Shown here: in pieces, positions 1-8,362 of the stretch | Layout of the letters: each line of letters opens with the position of its first letter | Position numbering within the stretch: the stretch's first letter is position 1 | Origin: Gemmatimonadota bacterium | Lineage (GTDB): Bacteria > Gemmatimonadota > Gemmatimonadetes > Longimicrobiales > Gaopeijiaceae | DNA: 64,000 bases | Assembly (NCBI GenBank): GCA_022825135.1 | Contig: JAJDYN010000035.1 | Coordinates: forward strand, 1 to 64,000 | Direction of reading: 5' to 3' | Translations under genes and position numbers: made by a program | The notes under the pieces: model-generated | Told to the model about the DNA's origin: nothing | The model's input: the letters and a program-made list of their open reading frames with translations, nothing else | Databases searched by the model: none

Positions 1-285
1 CCGGTGCTACCCGCGCCGACGGTTGCCTCGAAGTGCGCGGGCCGGTCGCTGGTGCGAGCTTGGTGGTACAAGGCCCAAGGGCTCGCGGATCTGGAACCGA
101 AGCGCGGGCGGGGCTGGCACTCGCTGAGGCGCAAGTTTGCGAGCGACCTGATGGACCAGCCGCTCAAGGTCCTCTGCGAGTTGGGCGGATGGAAGACCGC
201 CAAGACGGTGCTCGAATGCTACCAGCGAGCCGACGAGGGACAGCTTCGGAAGGCACTGGAAGCCCGCCGGAGACCACGCGGCTGA
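1..285 (+). CDS. Tyrosine recombinase/integrase, C-terminal fragment (cut by window edge)
   Basis: The reading frame is open from the first base to a TGA at 283-285, so the gene starts upstream of the window. The visible 94 residues hold the end of a tyrosine recombinase catalytic domain: a HxxR box (HSLRRKF), a GGW element in place of the usual LGH (ELGGWKTAKT) and the probable nucleophilic tyrosine in LECYQ near the C-terminus. Such enzymes cut and rejoin DNA through a 3'-phosphotyrosine and usually belong to integrative elements or phages. No other phage or element gene follows on the right, so this may be the edge of an element lying to the left. A GTG at 4 is only an internal codon. Confidence 0.75.
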   Translation, partial: PVLPAPTVASKCAGRSLVRAWWYKAQGLADLEPKRGRGWHSLRRKFASDLMDQPLKVLCELGGWKTAKTVLECYQRADEGQLRKALEARRRPRG

Positions 286-395
286 GGTTCTCCACTCGGC
301 GGGAGTCAGACAGCGGGAATCCGATCCAGAAATCCCATAACATCAAGTGATCGCACAAGATATAACCTTGAACGGTTCCGCCGTAACGCCATCAA

Positions 396-857
396 CTACT
401 CCACGTACGCCCACAGCCACTCCCGGCTCTCGCGGTCCAGCGCGCCGGTATCGCGCACGTAGTAGAGATCGCCGGAGACGTCCCGGATCAGGAAGCCCGC
501 AGCCGACACCTCCCGGGGCCAGTCGTCGCGCCTGGTCTGGAAGGAGCGCGGACCCTGGCGCGTCTCGACCCGCCAGTACCGGATCTCGACTTCCTCCTCC
601 ACTGCGTGGATGCGCGTCACCTCCAGCACGAAACCGGCCTCGGCGAGTGCATCCTCGAGGGCCGCGCGCGAGCTCGCGTCGAGTTCGCCCGCATCGCGCA
701 CCAGGGCGACCTCCTCGTCTTCGGCATCGCGCAGCGACACGAATCGTCCCGGCTCCGACCAGGGAAAGCAGCGGTGCACCTTCACCCGGACCTCGCGGTC
801 TCCGGTCCGCGCCCATAACTGTCCGTCGATTTGCCGCTCCAACCGCAGGCTTCGCAT
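396..857 (-). CDS. DUF1854 family protein, partner of the adjacent ABC transporter
   Basis: This 153-residue acidic protein resembles the DUF1854 family: an early RxVHRCFPWSEP segment, then FVSLRDAEDEEVALV, and a final part rich in W, Y and R (IRYWRVETRQGPRSF). It follows the ABC gene by 3 bases and has a strong ribosome binding site (GGGGAGG, 8 bases before ATG), so the two are probably co-transcribed. In other bacteria a DUF1854 protein next to this kind of ABC transporter has been named cyanophycin metabolism-associated, but no cyanophycin synthetase or cyanophycinase is present in this window, so that role is not supported here. There is no signal peptide. The molecular function is unknown. 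Confidence 0.75.
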   Translation of the reverse strand: MRSLRLERQIDGQLWARTGDREVRVKVHRCFPWSEPGRFVSLRDAEDEEVALVRDAGELDASSRAALEDALAEAGFVLEVTRIHAVEEEVEIRYWRVETRQGPRSFQTRRDDWPREVSAAGFLIRDVSGDLYYVRDTGALDRESREWLWAYVE

Positions 858-860
858 GTC

Positions 861-3170
861 TCAATCCTCCCCTTGCCGTGGACCCTGCAACTCCAACTGC
901 ATCTCGTGCAGGCGGCGATAGATGCCGTCCTGCTTCGCCAGCAGCTCCCCGTGCGTTCCGGCTTCCGCCAGCCTGCCGTCCTTCATCACGAAGAGGCGCG
1001 ATGCCCGGTGCAGCGTGGACAGGCGGTGCGCGATCGCGAACACCGTGCGCCCGGCCACCAGCCGGTCCAGCGCCTCCTGAATCTTCCGTTCCGTCTCCGT
1101 GTCCACCGCGCTCGTGGCCTCGTCGAGGATGAGGATGCGCGGATCGTGCAGGATCGCCCGCGCGATGGACACCCGCTGTCTCTCGCCGCCGGAGAGGGTC
1201 TGTCCCCGTTCTCCCACCACGGTGTCGTAGCCGTGCGGCAGGCGGCAGATGAAGTCGTGCGCGTTCGCTGCCCTGCCCGCTTCGATCACCCGTTCCAAAT
1301 CCGCCTCGGGATGTCCGTAGCGGATGTTCTCGACGACGGTGCCGTGGAACAGGTACGGGTCCTGGAGCACCATGCCCATCTGGCGGCGGTAGTGCCCGAT
1401 CTCGAGCGACCTGATGTCGACGCCGTCGATGCGGATGGTCCCGCCGGTGGTGTCGTAGAAGCGCGCGATCAGGTTGACGACCGTCGTCTTCCCGCCCCCC
1501 GACGGCCCCACCAGCCCGATCATCTCGCCGGGCTCCACGTCGAAGCTCACCCCGCGCAGGACCTGCCGCACGCCGTCGTACCCGAACGTCACCGAGTCGA
1601 AGGACACCCGGCCCGCCAGGGGCTCCAGGCGCACCGGACGCGGCTGCTCCACGATCTCCGGCTCGGTGTCGAGCACCTCGAAGACCCGGTGCGCCGAGCT
1701 CGTCGCCCGGTTCATGGTGCGCGCCATCTGGCCGATGATCTCCACCGAGCCGATGAACATGGTCGTGTAGAGCAGGAACGAGACGAAGGTGCCCGCGGAC
1801 AGACCGGGCTCCGCGCCGGGCCCTTCCAGCAGCCGCGGCAGCGCGAACGCCCACACCGCGACCGTGGTCCCGTGCACCGCAAGCATCAGCCCCGGCCAGA
1901 AGGTCGTCCACATGCGGTGGATGCGGTTGTACTCCTCCGTCACGCTCGCATTGCGCCGGTCGAAGCGCCGCGTCTCCCGCTCCTCCTGGTTGAAGGTCTT
2001 CACCACGCGCATGCCGGGGATCGTGTCGGAGAGGATGTCGGTCACGCCGGACCACTTGCGCCAGGCGCGCATGAAGAGGCGCTGGATGCGCTCCCCGTGC
2101 AGGAAGATGGCCCAGCAGAAGAGCGGAACCGGCGCCGTCATCACCAGTCCCAGCCTCCAGTCCAGGCTCACCAGCACGATGCCGAGTCCCGTCAGCATCA
2201 CCAGCGACAGCGACACGTCCACCACCCCGAAGGCCAGGAATTCCCACAGCCGGTCGGTGTCCGAACTCACGCGCGTGATGATGCTTCCGGTCTTCTTGCG
2301 CATGTAGAAGGACAGGGACAGCCTCTGCAGGTGCTCGTAGAGCTCGGTGCGCAGGTCGCGCGCCACCCACTCGCCCAGCACCGAGAGCATGCGCAGCCGC
2401 ACGAGGGCGCCCGCCTGGCGCACGACGTAGACCAGCGCCATCGCTCCCACGGCGACCCAGGCCGCCAGCGTGCCGCGGGAGAGGTCCAGCGTGCCGTCCC
2501 GCACGGGCCGGACGACGTCGTCCAGCAGGTATCCGGCGAGGTAGGGCGGGATCAGGCTCACCAGGGTGATCAGCCCCGCCGCCGCCAGCCCGATGGTCAC
2601 CTCCCTGCGGTACGGCCGGAGGTAGCCGAGCAGCCTCCAGATCACGGCCACGCGAGAGCCCGCGACCAGCGCCTGGGCCTCGCGGATCGGCGCCGCCACG
2701 CTCTCCGCGTAGGTTTCGTCCGGCTCCGCCGGCTCGACGCGTCTGCCGCGCAACTGCTCCTCGACCACGAAGCGCAGGTTTTCCATGGCGCGGCGCTGCC
2801 TGTGCGTGTAGCGCACTGTGGCGAGGGGCGGCTCGTCGGGCTCGGCCAGGAAGGACAACATGGTGCCGGACAGGCCCGGCGATTCGCTGACCGCCCTGAC
2901 CGAGGAGCGCGGAACGCTGCGGACCTCCCACTCGGCGGGTGCGTTCGCGGCACGGGAATCGTGACCTGCGATCTTCCGCCTGTGCGCCACGGCCAGGCAT
3001 TCAGCCCCCAGGGCGACCCAGGTCTCCGCCAAACGAAGCCTGGCGTCCAGGTCGGCCAGGGCGTATAGCTGCACCGGCGCGCCATCCCACTCCGCCTCGA
3101 TGGCGGCCCTCGCCCCGGCGGGCATTTTCCCCGGCTGGTTGGTGTACCGGGCGACGATCTCGCGGTCCAT
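861..3170 (-). CDS. ABC exporter, fused permease and ATPase with N-terminal extension
   Basis: The protein (about 769 residues) has an N-terminal soluble extension of roughly 180 residues, a six-helix exporter permease (roughly 180-490) and a C-terminal nucleotide-binding domain with Walker A (GPSGGGKTT), the LSGGERQRVS signature, Walker B (ILILDEATS) and the switch histidine (IAHRLS). It is a type IV half-transporter expected to work as a homodimer in the inner membrane; the substrate cannot be read from sequence. The extension looks like the one in ABC proteins paired with DUF1854, and a DUF1854 gene follows directly. The start is uncertain: ATG at 3170 follows a GGGGGGAG run, but TTG 3245 and ATG 3227 are in frame and open; I prefer 3170 because a terminator-like hairpin with its T-tract covers 3241-3293. 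Confidence 0.88.
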   Translation of the reverse strand: MDREIVARYTNQPGKMPAGARAAIEAEWDGAPVQLYALADLDARLRLAETWVALGAECLAVAHRRKIAGHDSRAANAPAEWEVRSVPRSSVRAVSESPGLSGTMLSFLAEPDEPPLATVRYTHRQRRAMENLRFVVEEQLRGRRVEPAEPDETYAESVAAPIREAQALVAGSRVAVIWRLLGYLRPYRREVTIGLAAAGLITLVSLIPPYLAGYLLDDVVRPVRDGTLDLSRGTLAAWVAVGAMALVYVVRQAGALVRLRMLSVLGEWVARDLRTELYEHLQRLSLSFYMRKKTGSIITRVSSDTDRLWEFLAFGVVDVSLSLVMLTGLGIVLVSLDWRLGLVMTAPVPLFCWAIFLHGERIQRLFMRAWRKWSGVTDILSDTIPGMRVVKTFNQEERETRRFDRRNASVTEEYNRIHRMWTTFWPGLMLAVHGTTVAVWAFALPRLLEGPGAEPGLSAGTFVSFLLYTTMFIGSVEIIGQMARTMNRATSSAHRVFEVLDTEPEIVEQPRPVRLEPLAGRVSFDSVTFGYDGVRQVLRGVSFDVEPGEMIGLVGPSGGGKTTVVNLIARFYDTTGGTIRIDGVDIRSLEIGHYRRQMGMVLQDPYLFHGTVVENIRYGHPEADLERVIEAGRAANAHDFICRLPHGYDTVVGERGQTLSGGERQRVSIARAILHDPRILILDEATSAVDTETERKIQEALDRLVAGRTVFAIAHRLSTLHRASRLFVMKDGRLAEAGTHGELLAKQDGIYRRLHEMQLELQGPRQGED

Positions 3171-3240
3171 TCTCCCCCCGTGCCTCTTCATCTCCTCCCG
3201 CCTCTTCATCTCCGCGCGCTGTCGCATCACTCCCTCACTC

Positions 3241-3293
3241 CGCAAAAGAAAACGGCCCGTCGAGTCCGCCGTGGAAGCGGACCCGATGGGCCG
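3241..3293 (-). terminator. Intrinsic-terminator-like hairpin in the leader of the ABC operon
   Basis: Two nested perfect stems are visible: an outer CGGCCC (3253-3258) with GGGCCG (3288-3293) and an inner GTCCGC (3264-3269) with GCGGAC (3277-3282), loop 3270-3276. Read on the minus strand the hairpin is followed at once by a T-rich tract (TTTTCTTTTG, 3252-3243). It points into the ABC gene about 70 bases before its likely start. There is no convincing minus-strand gene just upstream for it to terminate, so it may be an attenuator of the ABC-DUF1854 operon, or it may simply block read-through. Confidence 0.6.
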
Positions 3294-3880
3294 GACTTTC
3301 TCGGAAAAGCCTCTGGCTCTGTTAGGGTTCAGCCTCCCGGGGCGGGGTGCCCCCGGCGACGTGCGCTGCCGCGCGGCCGGCGGGCACGACGATCCGGAAT
3401 TGCACCGGAGCGGGACGCACGCGCGCCCTCCGGGCCCGGATCGGATGGAATTGAGGAACTCTCATAAGCCGGTCGATGATTTTATCGAGTTGATGGCGGG
3501 CTCGATGTGGCGTCGGCCTGCCCTGGATCGATGCGTTTGCCTGCCGGAACCCCCGCCGGAGCCGTGGCGGGAAGCCGGGCAGTTGCCCCTGTACGCTCGG
3601 CCGATGCGTCAGGTTTCAGACCTCCATCGCGGACTTGCGGCCCGTCCGCCGAGCGGAGCCCGGTCTCCAACGCTCCCACTCGCCCTTGCAGCCTGTTTGG
3701 AGTTTGCGGTATTCTCGTGCGCATAAACCGATGAATCGAGATTAGATCGTACTCGTGATCGCTTTTAATGACAGTATCGGTGCCATATCGGCGCGAAGGA
3801 AGGCGCGAGACCACGAAGCCGCGCGGAGCCGCTGACATGCAATCGAGACCTTCGGCTCCCACTGCGGGACGGAGCACACG
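3294..3880. other. Long intergenic region with no recognised gene
   Basis: About 590 bases separate the leader hairpin of the ABC operon from the GPP34-P450 gene. Open frames on both strands here give low-complexity R/P/A-rich products with no recognisable domain and I do not accept them. The stretch 3690-3790 is more A/T-rich than its surroundings and is the likely promoter area for the plus-strand gene at 3881. It must also contain the promoter of the minus-strand ABC operon. I saw no tRNA and no named riboswitch. Confidence 0.6.
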
Positions 3881-5878
3881 ATGCTGAGGTTTGCGGAGGA
3901 AATCCTTGTTCTCGTCCTGGACGAGGAGCGGGGAGATCTGGGCCCCAACCTGCCCGCGCGCTCACTCGACCTGGCGCTCGCCGGAGCAGTGCTGATGGAT
4001 CTCGCGCTCGAGGACCGCATCGACACGGATCTCGAGCGCCTGATACTCGTGGATCCCACGCCCTTCGGCGACGATATCCTCGATCCGACGCTCGCCGAGA
4101 TCGCGAAGGACGGTCGATCGCGCGACACGGCCTATTGGCTCGGCCGGATCGCTGCGCGCGGAGACGGCATCCGGCGCACCGCGCTCGCCCGTCTTATCGA
4201 GCGCGGAATCCTGAGATCGGAGGCGCAGGGGCTTCTGTCGCTGGTTCCCAGCGTGTCCCGATCGCGGCTCTATCCCGCTGCCGACGGGCAGCCGGTCGAA
4301 GAAGCCAGGCTGCGGATCATGCGGATCCTGTTCAGCGACGAGGTTCCCGACCCGCGCGACATTGCGATCATCGCGCTGGCAAACGCCTGCGGCGTGTTCC
4401 GCACCATTCTGTCGTCGGAGGAGCGGGAGCAGGTCGAGGATCGCATCGACTTGCTGAAGAACCTCGACCTGATCGGCCGGACGATGAGCCTGGCGATCGA
4501 AGGACTCAAGGAGCCCGACGATCCGCCTCCGGGGCCTCGGCGACTGAAGGAGATCCCGGTGGTGCCGGGCCTTCCGCTGGTGGGCAACGGCCTGGCCATG
4601 CGGAAGGGAGTCGTGACCTTCCTTGCACGCCAGCACCGTAAGCTGGGTCCAATCTTCAGAATACGTGTTCCGGGGCGCCGGTTCGTGTGCATCGCGGGGC
4701 CGGAAGCGGCCAATTTCCTGACCTCGCGCGGAAAGACCGTGTTCCGGTCGCTCGAGCCCATGGCGAACTTCCACAAGCAGATGGACGCATCGCGTTCGAT
4801 CCTGACCATGGACGGGATCGATCACGTCATGACACGGAAGGCCCAGGCCAGGGGGTACGCCGTCCGGGTCATGAGGGACCGGTCGCAGGAGGTTGTCGAC
4901 ATCACGCGCGACGAACTCGGCAAGTGGCCGGTGGGAGAACCCTTCGAGGCGCTGCCGGCATTCCAGAACGTCATCGCCGAGCAAATGGGCTACATGATGG
5001 CGGGCTATTCGCCGCAGGGCTACAGGCGCGAACTTTGCACACTCCTCGGCGGGTTGCTCCTCAGCGCCTCGGTGTTTCCGCACATCATGAAGCTCCCGCG
5101 GTACCGGCGTGCCCGCGCACGAGGCCAAGAGCTGGCCCGGGCGGTTCTCGCGCACAAGCGCAAGGTGGGGCCACGCAGATCGACGCCGGACTTCATCGAT
5201 CTGATGCTCGAGCTGCGCGAGGCCGATCCCCAACTCCTGCCCGAGACCAACCTGAACCTGACCGTGCTGGCGCCGTACATGGTCGGACTGGATACCACGG
5301 CGAGCACGTGTGGGTTCATGCTCTACAACATGCTGAAGCGTCCGGGGCTCATGGAGCGCATGACCGCCGAGGCGGACGCCCTGTTCGCGGAGGGCCCGGT
5401 GTCCGGCGAGGGGTTGCGGGGGCTCGATGTCTCGCGCCGCGTGGCGATGGAAACCCTGCGGCTTCATCCGGTCTCGCCCGCCGTACTTCGGACGACCGCC
5501 AACTCGTTCGAGTTCGCGGGTCACAGGGTCCCCGCGGGCACCCAGGTCATGATCGGCACGGCGGTCGGGCACACGCTCGAAGAGTTCTTTCCGGACCCGG
5601 AGCGCTTCGACATCGACCGCTACACGCCGGCTCGCGGCGAACACCGGCAACGCGGGGCCTACGTTCCCTTCGGGGCCGGCAACCACCGGTGCCTCGGCAG
5701 CGGTCTCGTCCCGGTCCAGCTCGGCCTCACCATGGCCACGATACTGAGGGAACTCGTTCTGGAACCGCTCGATCCGGATCATGCGCTGCGGGTGAGATCG
5801 TTCCCGACCATGCAGCCGGTGGACTTCAGGGTCCGTGTGCTCGCTCGCCGGACGCACGACGCTGCACTGGCCAACTGA
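3881..5878 (+). CDS. GPP34 domain-cytochrome P450 fusion protein
   Basis: The 665-residue product joins two domains. Residues 1 to about 205 match the GPP34 (Golgi phosphoprotein 3) fold: an opening with an LVLDEERGDLG segment, LALAGAVLMDLAL, a VDPTPFGDDILDP segment and ERGILR. From about 220 a complete cytochrome P450 follows: a proline-rich hinge (PVVPGLPLVGNG), I-helix G469-x-D-T-T, ExxR at E524-R527 and the heme loop FGAGNHRC with the thiolate ligand Cys604. In eukaryotes GPP34 binds phosphatidylinositol 4-phosphate at membranes; bacterial members are little studied. I infer a membrane- or lipid-docked monooxygenase, substrate unknown. There is no N-terminal signal. ATG 3881 has GGAG 9 bases upstream, and no stop or frameshift separates the domains, so the fusion is real in this assembly. 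The next gene, an acyltransferase, begins within 20 bases. Confidence 0.9.
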   Translation: MLRFAEEILVLVLDEERGDLGPNLPARSLDLALAGAVLMDLALEDRIDTDLERLILVDPTPFGDDILDPTLAEIAKDGRSRDTAYWLGRIAARGDGIRRTALARLIERGILRSEAQGLLSLVPSVSRSRLYPAADGQPVEEARLRIMRILFSDEVPDPRDIAIIALANACGVFRTILSSEEREQVEDRIDLLKNLDLIGRTMSLAIEGLKEPDDPPPGPRRLKEIPVVPGLPLVGNGLAMRKGVVTFLARQHRKLGPIFRIRVPGRRFVCIAGPEAANFLTSRGKTVFRSLEPMANFHKQMDASRSILTMDGIDHVMTRKAQARGYAVRVMRDRSQEVVDITRDELGKWPVGEPFEALPAFQNVIAEQMGYMMAGYSPQGYRRELCTLLGGLLLSASVFPHIMKLPRYRRARARGQELARAVLAHKRKVGPRRSTPDFIDLMLELREADPQLLPETNLNLTVLAPYMVGLDTTASTCGFMLYNMLKRPGLMERMTAEADALFAEGPVSGEGLRGLDVSRRVAMETLRLHPVSPAVLRTTANSFEFAGHRVPAGTQVMIGTAVGHTLEEFFPDPERFDIDRYTPARGEHRQRGAYVPFGAGNHRCLGSGLVPVQLGLTMATILRELVLEPLDPDHALRVRSFPTMQPVDFRVRVLARRTHDAALAN

Positions 5879-5895
5879 ACCAGGCACCAGGTCTC

Positions 5896-7098
5896 TTGAC
5901 CGGCGCACCCACCCGGGTCACCATCCCGCGCTACCACTCCCTCGACCGGCTGCGCGCATCCATGATGCTGCTCGGAGTGGTGCGGCACGCCGCGATGAGC
6001 TACGAGCCCACTGTTTTCGAGGCGTGGCCGTACAAGGACCCCCAGGCCGACGTCCTCGTCCACTGGTTGATCGTCTTCATCCGCGTGTTCCAGTTACCGG
6101 TCTTCTTCGCGATTGCGGGGTTCTTCGCGGCATACCTGGTCCAGGCGCGCGGCATCCGGGGGTTCCTGGGGCATCGATGGAGCCGGGTCGGGGTGGTGTT
6201 CCTGGTGGCGTGGCCCGTGGTGGCGGGCACGATGTATTTCGTGGTGACGTTCGCCTCCCGGTTCAGTTCCGTCCCGCCGAGCCATACCTACAGCGTGGAC
6301 GAGCTGACCACGGCCCATGCTTTGCGCTACATCTTCATGCACCTGTGGTTCCTTTATCATCTGATGATTCTCTGCGTGGTCGCGAGCGGTGTGCGGTTGC
6401 TCGTCGTCCGCATCCCGGAAGGCGTGCGCGCCCGGGCGCTGGACCTCTGCGAGCGTCTGGTGCACCGGGGGGGCATCGCGGTGCTGGCCCTGGCCGCGGG
6501 CGCCATACTGTACCGGATGCAGTCGTGGGAAATCGACTACTACGCCGGCCCGTTCCCACCCCTGCGCATGCTGGCGCTGTGGGGGTTGTTCTTCGCGTTC
6601 GGCTGGTTGCTGTTCTGCCGCCGAGAGACGCTGGAAGGCTTCAAGCGTCCGGCATGGCCCCTTTTCGCCGCCGGAATCGCGTGCTTCTTCGCCTACCGAT
6701 TCTTCGCTGACGCTGGCTGCCACGCCGGCCCGGACAGAGTCTGCACGGGAACTTCGGAGGTATACCACCTGGGGACCGTCGTCTTCCTCTCACTGTCCAT
6801 GTGCGCGTTGGCCTATAGCCTCATCGGACTGTTCCTGCGCTACATGAACCGGCCGAGCCCGCGCTGGCGTTACATGGCGGACGCCTCCTACTGGATCTAC
6901 ATCGTCCACGTGCCGTTCGTGATCATGTTGCCCCTCCTCTTCGCGAGGATACCGCTTCCCGGGATCGTCAAGCTCGCGCTTGTCGTGACGATGGCCACCG
7001 GCCTGATCCTGTTGACCTACCGGTACTTCGTGCGGTCCACCTTCATCGGGAAACAGCTCAACGGGCGCCGCTACCCGCGAGGCGCGGTCACGCCCTGA
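5896..7098 (+). CDS. Acyltransferase-3 family membrane protein (OpgC-like)
   Basis: This is a multi-pass membrane protein of about 400 residues. The first helix region carries the family's opening (YHSLDRLRASMMLLGVVRHA), with the His-Asp-Arg pattern typical of acyltransferase 3, and about ten hydrophobic segments follow. Members move acetyl, succinyl or other acyl groups onto sugars, lipids or antibiotics; glucan biosynthesis protein C is one relative. The frame is open upstream into the P450 gene, but there is no ATG before 5962; TTG at 5896, 18 bases after the P450 stop, is the best start. The close spacing suggests co-transcription and perhaps a shared lipid or natural-product substrate, which is inference. 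Confidence 0.8.
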   Translation: MTGAPTRVTIPRYHSLDRLRASMMLLGVVRHAAMSYEPTVFEAWPYKDPQADVLVHWLIVFIRVFQLPVFFAIAGFFAAYLVQARGIRGFLGHRWSRVGVVFLVAWPVVAGTMYFVVTFASRFSSVPPSHTYSVDELTTAHALRYIFMHLWFLYHLMILCVVASGVRLLVVRIPEGVRARALDLCERLVHRGGIAVLALAAGAILYRMQSWEIDYYAGPFPPLRMLALWGLFFAFGWLLFCRRETLEGFKRPAWPLFAAGIACFFAYRFFADAGCHAGPDRVCTGTSEVYHLGTVVFLSLSMCALAYSLIGLFLRYMNRPSPRWRYMADASYWIYIVHVPFVIMLPLLFARIPLPGIVKLALVVTMATGLILLTYRYFVRSTFIGKQLNGRRYPRGAVTP

Positions 7099-7102
7099 CG
7101 GC

Positions 7103-7894
7103 TCAGCGGCCCTCTTCCACCTGGGCGTACGCGTCGTGCTCGTGGATCGACTCGTAGTTGACCACGTGGACCCTGAACCAGGTGACCTTCGTGAGTGCCC
7201 GCAGCCGGAGCGTGACCTCGCGCACCAGGTCCTCCACGAAACGCGGGTTGTCGTACGCCCGCTCGGTGACCCATTTCTCGTCCGACCGCTTGAGCACGGG
7301 GTAGAGGTCGCACGACGCCGATTCGTCGACCAGCTCCACGAGGTCCTCGATCCACAGCTCGCCGTCGAAGCGCACCTCCACCGTCACGATCCCGCGCTGA
7401 TTGTGGGCGCCGCGGGCGCTGATCTCGCGCGAGCACGGACAGACCGTCGTCACAGGCACCTTCACCGTCAGGACGAAGTCGTCCTCCGCTCCGCTGGAAG
7501 CGTCGAAGACGCAATCGTATGACAGCAGACCCCGGGCCCGGGTGATCGGCGCCCTCTTTTCCATGAAGTACGGGAACGAAACGCGCAGGTGCGCGGTTGC
7601 CGCGTTCAGGCGCTTGCGCATGGTTCGCAGAATGGTCGGCAGGGCCTCGACCGAGATCTCGCCGTCGTGGGAGTTCAGGATCTCCATGAAGCGGCTCATG
7701 TGGGTCCCCTTGAAGTGAGAGGGGAGATCCACGGACATGTCGACGGAACTCACGGTATGCTGCGCGGTCTTGCGCCGGTCTCGCACCGCGATGGGGAAAC
7801 GGATGTTCTGAACGCCGACCTTGGCGATGGGAACCTCGCGCTGGTCGGGGATCGCCTGCACGTCCGCAAGCGGCGTCTGGAGCGTCTCTGTCAT
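7103..7894 (-). CDS. folE2: GTP cyclohydrolase FolE2 (type IB)
   Basis: The 263-residue protein converts GTP to 7,8-dihydroneopterin triphosphate, the entry step for tetrahydrofolate and for 7-deazaguanines such as queuosine. FolE2 is recognised by DLPSHFKGTHMSRF near residue 60, the metal/catalytic cysteine region VTTVCPCSREIS and the late HEHDAYA segment. Type IB enzymes use metals other than zinc and often replace FolE under zinc limitation. The ATG at 7894 overlaps the stop of the MazG-like gene by 4 bases (ATGA), so translation is coupled. QueE lies two genes upstream, which points to queuosine precursor supply. Confidence 0.93.
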   Translation of the reverse strand: MTETLQTPLADVQAIPDQREVPIAKVGVQNIRFPIAVRDRRKTAQHTVSSVDMSVDLPSHFKGTHMSRFMEILNSHDGEISVEALPTILRTMRKRLNAATAHLRVSFPYFMEKRAPITRARGLLSYDCVFDASSGAEDDFVLTVKVPVTTVCPCSREISARGAHNQRGIVTVEVRFDGELWIEDLVELVDESASCDLYPVLKRSDEKWVTERAYDNPRFVEDLVREVTLRLRALTKVTWFRVHVVNYESIHEHDAYAQVEEGR

Positions 7895-8262
7895 GTGTCT
7901 TCCGACCCGCCGGCGGGTTCCGGGCTGGCCACGCGTCGCCCGTCGATCTTTCGCATCTTCTGCTCCACGACGGTCGCGAGGTCGATTCCACGGCTGTTCG
8001 CGAAGTTGATGAGCGCAATACACACGTCGGCGGCCTCGTCTTCGAAAGCCGCATCTTCGACGCTGCGGCCCTTCCACACCTTCTTTTCGAGGTTGGCCAG
8101 CTCGCCGGTTTCGCCAGCCAGTTCAAGGGCGAAGAAGCGGGGCGGGCGGACGGGGAAGGCGGCTGCCTGATAGCGCCGAAACTCCGATTGCAGGGTTCGC
8201 AGTCCGCCGTAGCCGGCGGGCAGCATTCGGCTGGCTGATTCCCGCGAGGTGTTGTCGGGCAT
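7891..8262 (-). CDS. MazG-like nucleotide pyrophosphohydrolase
   Basis: A 123-residue all-alpha protein with the MazG/NTP-PPase metal site: an E-x-x-E-x-x-E helix (ELAGETGELANLEKK) and a second helix E-x-x-D (EDEAADVCIALINFA). The family hydrolyses NTPs or modified nucleotides to monophosphate and pyrophosphate. It shares a 4-base overlap with folE2, so it is translated with it. It could act on a (d)NTP or on the dihydroneopterin triphosphate made by FolE2; the latter is speculation from context. A second, distinct MazG protein is encoded at 12130-12456 next to queG. Confidence 0.8.
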   Translation of the reverse strand: MPDNTSRESASRMLPAGYGGLRTLQSEFRRYQAAAFPVRPPRFFALELAGETGELANLEKKVWKGRSVEDAAFEDEAADVCIALINFANSRGIDLATVVEQKMRKIDGRRVASPEPAGGSEDT

Positions 8263-8362
8263 GTGTGAACTCTTATCCGGTCAGGTCGGGCGGCCGGTCC
8301 GCCCGGCCCGGGAGAAAATGCCACAAACGTTGCATGTTGTCGACGCTAACGCCGGAGCCGCC

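Noticed and set aside
1-300. Prophage or integrative element extending into the window
   Set aside because: After the recombinase fragment the genes are ordinary chromosomal ones; no attachment site or structural gene could be identified.
343-3000. An 885-codon frame within the ABC transporter and DUF1854 genes
   Set aside because: It is a shifted-frame shadow of the genes on the same strand, with no recognisable domain.
3482-3877. A 131-codon minus-strand frame between the ABC and P450 genes
   Set aside because: No domain, Arg/Pro/Ala-rich, and no good ribosome site; treated as intergenic.
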